Of a stretch of DNA of 64,000 nt, positions 14,676 through 21,435 are shown one piece after another (the first letter of the stretch is position 1; each line of letters begins with the position of its first letter). Source of the stretch: an uncultured Eubacteriales bacterium (GTDB lineage: Bacteria > Bacillota > Clostridia > Oscillospirales > CAG-272); assembly GCA_934446365.1 (NCBI GenBank), contig CAKSDZ010000002.1:248001-312000 (forward strand), read 5' to 3'. The notes below the pieces were generated by a model. That model saw only the letters and a list, made by a program, of their open reading frames with translations. It was not told where the DNA came from and made no database searches. A program made the translations under genes and the position numbers.

Positions 14676-14883
14676 CATCCGGCAAAGAAAGGAGCTGGTC
14701 TTTTGACCAAACTTTTGACTTTGCCTGCTCCCGACCGCAAGCGCCCGTGCGTGGCTGAAACGTGCGGAACCAGAACCGCCAAAGTGATACGGTGCATGTC
14801 GGGTAAACAAAATCGGCGTATATCGGGAGTGAACAACCGCTCCCGACATACGATATGGCACCAGCCCCTTTCTTTGCCGGATG
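14676..14883. ncRNA. 208-base element closed by 24-base inverted repeats (candidate structured RNA)
   Basis: The arms at 14676-14699 and 14860-14883 pair at 23 of 24 positions. Inside are a 12-base hairpin with one mismatch (arms near 14820-14831 and 14841-14852) and a GGTC-TTTT-GACC hairpin near 14697. Promoters face in from both sides (14612-14641 rightward, 14908-14936 leftward). Frames in it look random. It could be a phage RNA or a small mobile element; I do not recognise a known family. Confidence 0.5.
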
Positions 14884-14892
14884 TTTAACACG

Positions 14893-14960
14893 TGTTATTA
14901 TGGTTACATTTTATCTCATTGTAATGAGATTGTCAACAAGTTTTTCTCATTTTTTTGAGA
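14893..14960 (-). promoter_or_regulatory. XRE module 1: leftward promoter and paired operators
   Basis: Leftward TTGACA (14936-14931), 17-base spacer, TAAAAT (14913-14908). The spacer is the palindrome TCTCATTGTAATGAGA; a second copy, TCTCATTTTTTTGAGA, lies at 14945-14960 before the XRE gene. The start of the leftward RNA matches modules 2 and 3 at 16 of 21 bases (14893-14913). Confidence 0.75.
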
Positions 14961-14993
14961 TTCAGCAGATTGCGCAAAAAGGAGGCATTATTT

Positions 14994-15209
14994 TTGTTTT
15001 GGGAACGCTTTTATAATATGTGCATCGCAAAAGGCACAAAACCGAATCCCGTCGCAAAAGAAATCGGTGTATCTTCCGGTGTTATTACAAAGTGGAAAAC
15101 GGAAGGCACGCTCCCTAATGGCGAAACGCTGATTAAAATTGCCGATTATCTCGATGTCAGCATCGATTATCTCGTAGGCAGAACGGACAAGCCTGAAATA
15201 AACAAGTGA
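14994..15209 (+). CDS. XRE-family repressor 1
   Basis: A 71-residue protein starting at TTG 14994, eight bases after AAAAGGAGG. It has a complete helix-turn-helix: FYNMCIAKGTKPNPVAKEIG, then VSSGVITKWKTEGTLPNGETL and the family ending IADYLDVSIDYLVGRTD. The end is shared with repressor 2 (YLDCSVDFLLGRTNNPE). It lies just right of two palindromic sites, the first inside the leftward promoter spacer, so it most likely represses that promoter and regulates itself. Confidence 0.85.
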   Translation: MFWERFYNMCIAKGTKPNPVAKEIGVSSGVITKWKTEGTLPNGETLIKIADYLDVSIDYLVGRTDKPEINK

Positions 15210-15253
15210 TAAATTCGCATGTGTTATTAGTGATAAAATTTTAATATTGCTTT

Positions 15254-17242
15254 TTGAGGTATAATCATGAAGAAAATCGACAAAAAGATAATATTATGCC
15301 TTGTCGGTATGGGGTAAGCATCATTGTTGCGGTATGTTGCCTTGATACTTTTCTTTTTCGTGGATTTTCTATAAGCAATTTAATTGTTGCCATAATTGCC
15401 TCGGTGGTGGCAAGATTGCTATGGGAGCTTGCGAAAAAATTTGCATTGTATAAGCGTTTAGGCATGGATGATGATATGTCTGAAAAGCCTCCCCAAACAG
15501 CAAATGACTATGAAAAAGAACGTGAACGCGAGCAAAAAATTATTGATAAACGACAAGCCTATTACGAAAAGCAATACGACTTCAATTCGATAGAGGGAAT
15601 TAAAAGCATTCCCGTTCCCGATTATAACTCCCCCAAATACAAGCATTATGAATATATCCGCATGGGCAGTCTCGAATATTACTTGGATTTAAAAGCCTAT
15701 GAGCATAAAAAAGCCGGCAGAATGGATTTAGCTATTGCTTGCTTTCGTAAAGCAAATGAAATTTACCCAAACGGATATTATAAACAAAAAGAATATGTAT
15801 ATTTGAAAGTTGTCGAATGCTTAAAAGATGCTGGCAGATTCGAGGAAGCGCGAGCAGAAAAAGCTTTTATAGAAGCGAATTATAAACCTTATTTTTGGGA
15901 ATATAGCATTCCTCAATATGCCGATGACCCAAATGCGATTGACAAATATATGAATACCCAATATTCTCAGTTTTTGATGACTGAACATAAATCCGATTTG
16001 GTATCCACCTTTTGCACCGCAAGAGGTAAAACCTGTGCCGAATGCAGCAAATACCGAGGTCGGATTTACAGTGTGTACGGATGGGATTCTCGGTTTCCCA
16101 AATTTCCGGATGAGCTTCGTAAAATGTACATTCACAAACATTGTGATATAGGTTTTCAAGCGATTGCGCTTTTCGATGAATTTGACTATCAACACTATAT
16201 ACTCAGTTATAATCCTGAAAAAACATTTGCTTCTCTTTCTGCTGTTATAAGGTATTGCAATCGCCCATATATAGACGATAGAACTCCGGAAGAAAAGGTA
16301 CTTTTTAACCAACGGCAAGAAGAAATCCAAACACGCGAGAAAAACAAAGATGATTTTGACTGGATCAGAGAATTTCTTCCCGAACTTGCCCCCAAATCCC
16401 TCACTCGTTACATCACCATGAAAAATAAGCGCACAACGCAATATCAAGAAATTTCCAAGCAAGCAAAAGAAAAAGGACGACTTTTAGACCCCGTTACCGC
16501 CGAAGATGAACAAAAAAAAGAAGAAAGGCTCCTTTTGTCCCGTACTATCCTTGATGCTATTGAAGAAGAAAACAAGAGCAAACGTCAAGAAGCAGAAAAG
16601 GAGCGCGCACGCCGAGAAAAAGAAGCAGAACTCGCTACGCTTGATGACAATGCTTTGATTGATCTTGTTTGGCAACACTTCGATGCCGATTCTAAAATCA
16701 GCAATCACTTGATTGTTCAGAAAATCGGATGCAACGAAGATACCGCCGAGCGCTTTATTCAACTTATGCTGGATGCCGGACGACTGGAAATCGATCATTA
16801 CTATTATGATGGTGTACCCTGTTATAAACAGCCCAATCCAAACGATTATATAAAAGAAATTCTTGCTCAAATTGATGCTGCTCCAAACGACAAATGGGCA
16901 TTTGAACGCTTAGTCGCAGAACTGCTTCTTAAAAACGGCTTTATTTCCGCCGATGTTATGCCTGATTCCGATAATAACAATATCAATATCATTGCTACGG
17001 ACACGGATAATCTTCGCTACGCAATACAGTGTAAATGTCACACCAATAAGTTGAACATCAAGCCTATTCAAGAAGTGACCGCGGGTATGAAACAATATAA
17101 TTGTCATGTAGGTATTGTTTTGACAAACAATTATTTCACCCAAAATGCCGCCATCCTTGCGCAAGCAAATGGTGTTTTATTATGGGATAGAGACAAACTA
17201 TATAGTTTAATTGCAAATGCTCAAAATCTCATAACCACTTGA
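15254..17242 (+). CDS. membrane-anchored Mrr-like nuclease, probable N-terminal frameshift
   Basis: The long frame encodes about 660 residues: two membrane helices (residues 20-75), a charged helical region, a Cys/His cluster near 253-300 (TCAECSKYRG ... HKHC), a winged-helix-like segment near 462-525, and a C-terminal Mrr/PD-(D/E)XK fold (545-655) with IQCKCH as the QxK motif. Its own start is poor. A better start, ATG 15267, gives MKKIDKKIILCLVGMG and then stops at 15315; one extra G in the run at 15311-15314 would join it to the long frame and complete the first membrane helix. The domain set suggests DNA restriction at the membrane, thus phage defence. Confidence 0.7.
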   Translation: MRYNHEENRQKDNIMPCRYGVSIIVAVCCLDTFLFRGFSISNLIVAIIASVVARLLWELAKKFALYKRLGMDDDMSEKPPQTANDYEKEREREQKIIDKRQAYYEKQYDFNSIEGIKSIPVPDYNSPKYKHYEYIRMGSLEYYLDLKAYEHKKAGRMDLAIACFRKANEIYPNGYYKQKEYVYLKVVECLKDAGRFEEARAEKAFIEANYKPYFWEYSIPQYADDPNAIDKYMNTQYSQFLMTEHKSDLVSTFCTARGKTCAECSKYRGRIYSVYGWDSRFPKFPDELRKMYIHKHCDIGFQAIALFDEFDYQHYILSYNPEKTFASLSAVIRYCNRPYIDDRTPEEKVLFNQRQEEIQTREKNKDDFDWIREFLPELAPKSLTRYITMKNKRTTQYQEISKQAKEKGRLLDPVTAEDEQKKEERLLLSRTILDAIEEENKSKRQEAEKERARREKEAELATLDDNALIDLVWQHFDADSKISNHLIVQKIGCNEDTAERFIQLMLDAGRLEIDHYYYDGVPCYKQPNPNDYIKEILAQIDAAPNDKWAFERLVAELLLKNGFISADVMPDSDNNNINIIATDTDNLRYAIQCKCHTNKLNIKPIQEVTAGMKQYNCHVGIVLTNNYFTQNAAILAQANGVLLWDRDKLYSLIANAQNLITT

Positions 17243-17255
17243 TAATCAGCCAGTA

Positions 17256-17323
17256 TGTTATCGTGATTACATTATATCGCCATTTCGGGCGATTGTCAAC
17301 AATTCATCGCCAAATTTGGAGAT
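17256..17323 (-). promoter_or_regulatory. XRE module 2: leftward consensus promoter and paired operators
   Basis: Leftward TTGACA (17299-17294), 17-base spacer, TATAAT (17276-17271). The spacer carries ATCGCCATTTCGGGCGAT; a related site, ATCGCCAAATTTGGAGAT, lies at 17306-17323. Bases 17256-17276 are identical over 21 positions to 19018-19038 in module 3. The RNA would run antisense into the 3' end of the Mrr-like gene. Confidence 0.8.
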
Positions 17324-17328
17324 TTCGT

Positions 17329-17583
17329 ATGAATGCACAAAACTTAGATAAAAATTTGTACAATTCGCCAGATGTGGCGACCAAAATCAAGTTATTAGCA
17401 AAATCAAAAAACATTTCACTTAAACAAATGCTTGAAGATTGCGGCATCGGAAGCAATGCTATGTCCCATCTTCTTCATGGAAAAACGATGGCTTTTGATA
17501 GCCTTGCCCGCATCGCTGACTATCTCGATTGTTCCGTGGACTTTCTTCTCGGTCGTACTAATAATCCTGAGGTAAATAAGTGA
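17329..17583 (+). CDS. XRE-family repressor 2
   Basis: An 84-residue helix-turn-helix protein (KIKLLAKSKNISLKQMLEDCGIG, then AMSHLLHGKTMAFDSLARIADYL, ending CSVDFLLGRTNNPEVNK). ATG 17329 has GGAG seven bases upstream. It lies beside two ATCGCC-type palindromes, one inside a leftward consensus promoter. Two genes of unknown function (17601, 18112) follow closely in the same direction, so it probably regulates them as a three-gene unit. Confidence 0.85.
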   Translation: MNAQNLDKNLYNSPDVATKIKLLAKSKNISLKQMLEDCGIGSNAMSHLLHGKTMAFDSLARIADYLDCSVDFLLGRTNNPEVNK

Positions 17584-17600
17584 AAGGATAAAGGGATACT

Positions 17601-18098
17601 ATGTTATCAGACGATTTTATACAAGAACTTATCTCATGCCCTAAAAAGCCTCTAAAAGCTGAAAGAAAAAAACTATTGTTAGAAAACCGCCATTACAAAA
17701 ATAATATTGCACTCACTTCCATAGATGGGAAATATCAATATAAAATGTTCATGCGTAAATCTGATGAATTTATCGAGGACTTTTCAATAGGCCTTATTTG
17801 GACAAACGCCAATGAGCATATCAATATCTCAAAATCCATTATACTTTTACGTTGTCAAGGACCACATGATGGAAAACAGCCTTTGGATTCGGATACCCAT
17901 CATAGTTATCATACTCACACCATAACCATCGAAGATATAGCCAATAGACGTTATCAAAAACCCTCAAATAGAGAAATAACAGATAAATTTCATTCTTATG
18001 ATCAGGCATTATTGTATTTCATTAAAAAATGTGGTATAATCAATTTAGAAAAATACATAGAATTACCTGAACCAAATGAACAATGTGCGTTGTTTTGA
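17601..18098 (+). CDS. DUF6978-like protein
   Basis: A 165-residue protein starting MLSDDFIQELISCPKKPLKA, with a strand-rich centre (YQYKMFMRKSDEF, then IGLIWTNANEH and IILLRCQGPHDG) and a His-rich loop DTHHSYHTHTI. This matches what I remember of DUF6978 proteins, which occur beside DUF1828 proteins in small operons. The His cluster and the fold are suggestive of a nucleic-acid enzyme, but no activity is known to me. It lies between repressor 2 and the DUF1828 gene, 13 bases from the latter. Confidence 0.6.
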   Translation: MLSDDFIQELISCPKKPLKAERKKLLLENRHYKNNIALTSIDGKYQYKMFMRKSDEFIEDFSIGLIWTNANEHINISKSIILLRCQGPHDGKQPLDSDTHHSYHTHTITIEDIANRRYQKPSNREITDKFHSYDQALLYFIKKCGIINLEKYIELPEPNEQCALF

Positions 18099-18111
18099 AT
18101 GAGGATTATAT

Positions 18112-18855
18112 ATGCTTAACCTTGATGAATTAAAGAGGCAATTTAATATTATTGATTTTAGAGAAAAACGTCCTGGTATTTTTAAAGTTTTACTGCCCTT
18201 TTTCCATGAAGATGGAGACATGTATGATGTTTTTATCGAAGAAATCAATGATTATATCAGAATTTCAGATTATGGTCTAACCATGATGAAACTCTCTTAT
18301 AATTTCGAATTTGACACAGACCATAAGCAAGAAATTTTGGAAGGAATTATCCTTCAAAATAGATGCAAGTTCAAAAATGGAACGATCTATTTAGATATTC
18401 TGCCCAAACAGTTTGAGGGAGCCATTTATCAATTCGTCCAAACCATATCCAAAGTATGCACGATGGATATTATCAGTAAAGAAAATGTTAAATCCTACTT
18501 CTATGAGTTGTTGGATAATTACATTGATGAACATCTAAAAAACTATCAAATAGAAAAAGATCACAAACCGTTACCAAACTCGGATTTAACTGTTGACTAT
18601 GTCATTCCTATAAAAAAACCAATATATTTATTCGCAGTAAAAGATGATACCAAAGCATCAAAAGTTGTAATTTCTTGTTTGACTTTCATCACTCAAAAAA
18701 TCAATTACCGCAGTTTGATAGTTAGTGAAGATTTGCTTTCTTTAAATAAGTTTTATCAATCTCAAATCATCAATACTGCAGACAAGGTGTTTACTCGTTT
18801 AGAAGATTTTCAAAACAAAGGAGCTGAATATTTGCAACGCGAAATCGCCAACTGA
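18112..18855 (+). CDS. DUF1828/DUF1829 domain protein
   Basis: A 247-residue protein. Residues 20-110 fit DUF1828 (LPFFHEDGDMYDVFIEE, then YIRISDYGLTMMKLSYNF and KNGTIYLDILPKQF). Residues 155-240 fit DUF1829 (DYVIPIKKPIYLFAVKD, then LTFITQKINYRSLIVSED). Such proteins recur in mobile regions next to restriction and toxin genes. With the DUF6978-like gene and repressor 2 it makes a compact cargo unit ending at a bidirectional terminator. A defence or exclusion role is a reasonable guess, not shown. Confidence 0.7.
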   Translation: MLNLDELKRQFNIIDFREKRPGIFKVLLPFFHEDGDMYDVFIEEINDYIRISDYGLTMMKLSYNFEFDTDHKQEILEGIILQNRCKFKNGTIYLDILPKQFEGAIYQFVQTISKVCTMDIISKENVKSYFYELLDNYIDEHLKNYQIEKDHKPLPNSDLTVDYVIPIKKPIYLFAVKDDTKASKVVISCLTFITQKINYRSLIVSEDLLSLNKFYQSQIINTADKVFTRLEDFQNKGAEYLQREIAN

Positions 18856-18968
18856 TGCTTTACACGCCTTGCTTACATTATTAGAAACATTGAGGACGGA
18901 ACGGGCAGCCGTCGCCTTTATTTGGAGATGCAGGGAACGTCATCCTGCCAATGTTTTTACCTGATAAA

Positions 18969-19000
18969 AAGGCAGGCTTTATTGTCTGCCTTTTTTCTTG
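18969..19000. terminator. bidirectional terminator
   Basis: GGCAG (18971-18975) pairs with CTGCC (18986-18990), flanked by A-run and T-run on both sides, so it ends the DUF1828 unit rightward and, leftward, would stop the RNA of module 3 after about 60-70 bases. Confidence 0.75.
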
Positions 19001-19017
19001 GCAGGATCACTTGCTTG

Positions 19018-19086
19018 TGTTATCGTGATTACATTATAATTTACTTTTGTTAAGATGTCAATGCCGAATGCTTAACTTTTGTTAAA
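19018..19086 (-). promoter_or_regulatory. XRE module 3: leftward consensus promoter and paired operators
   Basis: Leftward TTGACA (19061-19056), 17-base spacer, TATAAT (19038-19033). Direct repeats TTACTTTTGTTAAG (19041) and TTAACTTTTGTTAA (19072) are the likely operators. The leftward RNA would reach the terminator at 18970 after one further hairpin: a short RNA without a frame. Confidence 0.8.
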
Positions 19087-19118
19087 TCTATTATTTGCAC
19101 AAAAAGGAGGACATATTT

Positions 19119-19535
19119 TTGGGTAATTTTCCTAATGTCCCTTACGTCAATATCGGTAAAATAAAAAGCCTTGCGAAAGAGCAAGGTTTGTCAATGAAAT
19201 ATTTATGTTCATACCTTGGCAAAAACGGGCGTGTATTTTTTGCAAACGTTAAAAATGGAATAGATCGTATGGATGCACATGAGCTCTCGCTTATTGCTGA
19301 TAAACTCAACACTACATCAGATTACCTGACAGATAAAACCGACCAAAAAGAAAAGCCCACCGCAGTTACCGGTGAGCAAAAGGTGCCATTTGAAAATATT
19401 ATGGCTTTATTATCTGACCTTCCTGAGGATCAGATAGATCAGATTTTGGCATGTGTGGAAAGGTTTGTTCAAATTCCCGAAGACAAGCTTCCGCAAGCAT
19501 TGGAATATTTGGAGTATCTCTCAAAATTAAAATGA
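19119..19535 (+). CDS. XRE-family repressor 3 with C-terminal extension
   Basis: A 138-residue protein starting at TTG 19119 behind AAAAAGGAGG. It has an N-terminal helix-turn-helix (IGKIKSLAKEQGLSMKYLCSYLG, then FFANVKNGIDRMDAHELSLIADKL), a charged linker, and a helical tail (FENIMALLSDLPEDQIDQIL) that may dimerise. It is the closest of the three repressors to the integrase end and is followed by 770 bases without a convincing gene. Its operators are unlike those of modules 1 and 2, so the three proteins should not cross-regulate. Confidence 0.82.
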   Translation: MGNFPNVPYVNIGKIKSLAKEQGLSMKYLCSYLGKNGRVFFANVKNGIDRMDAHELSLIADKLNTTSDYLTDKTDQKEKPTAVTGEQKVPFENIMALLSDLPEDQIDQILACVERFVQIPEDKLPQALEYLEYLSKLK

Positions 19536-20172
19536 GTTTATAGACACCCGACGATTGCTTAACAGATGATTGCGCATAAATTTCAGCGATTTTGACTTCT
19601 TGGTCTTTTCTCATATGTAGGTACTCTTTCAATAAATTTGTGATAAAAACTTCCTTTTCATCATATATAACCAAAAAAAGTCGAAAAAGGTAACGCAATT
19701 TTTTCTACTAATTTATGGATATTGAAAACTATATACACAAAACATGTAATGTATATATAATTTGAGAAAATTTTAATCTATATACTAACACGTAATTTGA
19801 ATGTCGAAATCTGCAAAAAATTGAAAATTTCTCCGGAGGGAATTTCTTCCTGCTGTTTCATTTTGTCATAAACAGGAATCATAGCAAGATAACGTACACT
19901 TTTTCGCTGGGTTTCGCTTTCTGTTCTCTTTTTGTTCTGAACGATTGTTTATTACAATATAACACAAATCCCCCCTTTCGTCAAGGGAGGAAACGGTTCT
20001 TTTACTGTTTTTTCATATTCTTTCATATGATTGCAATATAATTCCCTGATAACAATCAGCGTATAACTTTGTATCTCGCAAGCAAAGAAATGCCGATAAC
20101 TTTATCCGGCAATCTTGCATTTTGTGCATTTTTAACAACATTTTGACAGACATATTTGTGAAAATTAACTGT
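19536..20172. other. AT-rich stretch without a convincing gene
   Basis: Neither strand holds a frame with a ribosome site and family likeness. A short leftward frame near 19830-19960 reads plausible residues (SVRYLAMIPVYDKMKQQEE) but has no good start and stops soon; it may be a decayed gene. A palindrome-like AAATTTCTCCGGAGGGAATTT lies at about 19827. Confidence 0.4.
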
Positions 20173-20195
20173 ATACTTTTGGGCGATTTTGTAGT

Positions 20196-20309
20196 ATAAT
20201 ATTATTACAACATTAAATGTTGTGTATTCGCCCTTGTGAGTAGGTACCCCAACATCCGGGAGTTGCTGAAAGCAAGGGTTTTTAGTTTTTTATTAGGAGG
20301 ACAAGCGTA
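20196..20309 (+). promoter_or_regulatory. structured leader of the NYN gene
   Basis: TATAAT at 20196-20201 has only a weak -35. The RNA begins with a perfect hairpin ACAACATT-A-AATGTTGT (20208-20224). CCCTTG (about 20232) pairs with CAAGGG (about 20273), enclosing CAAC...GTTG, and is followed by TTTTTAGTTTTTT and an AGGAGG. It looks like a folded, possibly attenuating leader. I cannot match it to a known riboswitch. Confidence 0.5.
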
Positions 20310-20992
20310 GTGATTAAAACGGCTATATTAGTGGATGGTGGTTTTTATTTAAAACGTGCAAAAAATTGTGGGGAGAGAAAAATCCTAAGGAACGGGCTGA
20401 TGAATTGTTTGATTATTGTATGAAGCATTTAAATTGGCATAATGAATATTCGGAATTATACAGGATATTTTATTATGATTGTCCACCAGCTCAGAAAGAA
20501 GTATATAATCCTTTGACGAATCGAACGATAAATTTAAAAAATACTGATACATATAAATGGGCGACAATATTTCATGAATGTTTAAAAACAAAACGAAAAT
20601 TAGCTTTGAGATTGGGAGAACTTTCAGACCGGCAGACAAATTATAGTCTGAAATATGATACATTTAAAAAGATATGCCGTAAAGAAATTACAGTTGATAA
20701 TTTGACTGATGAAGATTTGGTGTTAGACATAACTCAAAAAGGCGTTGACATGAAAATAGGGTTGGATATATCATCTCTATCATATAAAAAGCAAGTGAAT
20801 CAAATTATATTAATATCTGGTGATAGTGATTTTGTTCCAGCGGCAAAACATGCTCGCAGGGAAGGAATTGATTTTATCCTGGATCCACTGTGGATGCGAG
20901 TAAAACCAGATTTATATGAGCATGTTGATGGAATGCGAACTTGTTGTGAAAGACCAGGAGCGCGGGAAGATGTATATACAGATAAAGAATAA
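20310..20992 (+). pseudogene. NYN/PIN-like RNase gene broken by a frameshift
   Basis: From GTG 20310, ten bases after AGGAGG, the frame reads VIKTAILVDGGFYLKRAK, the usual NYN start with its first metal-binding Asp. It then leaves frame at a six-A run (20359-20365 region). One more A would give KRAKKLWGEKNPKERA and continue through the long frame to 20992, including ILISGDSDFVPAAKHARR with the further catalytic Asp residues. NYN proteins are RNases often found in defence or regulatory loci. A homopolymer indel can be a real lesion, slippage or a sequencing error. Confidence 0.75.
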
Positions 20993-21056
20993 GAAAAATG
21001 TAATAGCTATTTCATACGTGATTTGACGCAGATATTTAAAAAAGAAAATAGCAGGA

Positions 21057-21085
21057 TTGATAAGCAATCCCGCAAATGGTATACT
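21057..21085 (+). promoter_or_regulatory. promoter of the type I toxin
   Basis: TTGATA (21057-21062), 17-base spacer, TATACT (21080-21085). The leader carries a CTCCCTCA/TGAGGGAG hairpin and a second hairpin, CCCTC-gatga-GAGGG, that buries the ribosome site. Confidence 0.75.
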
Positions 21086-21169
21086 TTTCATGGAGTTACC
21101 ATAACGGTGGCGGTTGCTCCCTCACTCTGAGGGAGACAGTTTCTTTTGCTCCCTCGATGAGAGGGGGTG

Positions 21170-21262
21170 ATGCCGGTGTATCTTACGCTTTCGGACTTGA
21201 TTGCGATTCTCGCTTTTCTCGTTCTCTATGCGCAGTACATACAAGCACAAAAAAAGAAATAA
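21170..21262 (+). CDS. holin-like type I toxin peptide (TxpA-like)
   Basis: A 30-residue peptide, MPVYLTLSDLIAILAFLVLY followed by AQYIQAQKKK: short N-terminus, one membrane helix and a Lys-rich end, the layout of putative holin-like toxins and TxpA/BsrG. The GAGGGGG ribosome site is locked in a hairpin, as is usual for such toxins. A convergent antisense RNA starts at about 21340 and overlaps the 3' end. In B. subtilis phage-like elements these pairs stabilise the element. It lies directly before the integrase. Confidence 0.78.
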   Translation: MPVYLTLSDLIAILAFLVLYAQYIQAQKKK

Positions 21263-21296
21263 CCGCCCAGCTACCAACTTAACGGTTATTTCTTAA
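21250..21296. terminator. shared bidirectional terminator of toxin and antisense RNA
   Basis: AAGAAATAACCG (about 21254-21265) pairs with CGGTTATTTCTT (about 21283-21294), a 12-base stem overlapping the toxin stop codon. Confidence 0.7.
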
Positions 21297-21341
21297 AACC
21301 AATATTTTGGAAAGCGACCGTCATCGGTAACTCCCTCTTTG
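21252..21341 (-). ncRNA. antisense RNA antitoxin (RatA-like)
   Basis: A leftward consensus promoter (21347-21375) would start an RNA near 21340 that runs through GGAGTTACCGATGACGG and ends at the shared terminator, overlapping the last 10 bases and 3' region of the toxin mRNA. The toxin leader carries a similar GGAGTTACCATAACGG, so the two RNAs share a 5' motif. The arrangement is that of txpA/ratA. Confidence 0.65.
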
Positions 21342-21346
21342 TTTAT

Positions 21347-21375
21347 ATTATATCCCCTGTTTCCTTGTTTGTCAA
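21347..21375 (-). promoter_or_regulatory. promoter of the antisense RNA
   Basis: Leftward TTGACA (21375-21370), 17-base spacer, TATAAT (21352-21347): a full consensus promoter, expected to be stronger than the toxin promoter. Confidence 0.85.
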
Positions 21376-21435
21376 TATTTTTGTTAGTCGTTTTGATTAA
21401 CTTTCACTAACATTCATCCCCGAAAGGAGGAGCTT

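Noticed and set aside
14532..14891. 119-codon leftward frame through the inverted-repeat element
   Set aside because: Its start lies inside the repeat arm, the translation looks random, and it only partly covers the real small RHH gene in another frame.
19399..19698. 99-codon leftward frame overlapping the end of XRE repressor 3
   Set aside because: A part looks protein-like, but it is antisense to a real gene for half its length and lacks a ribosome site.
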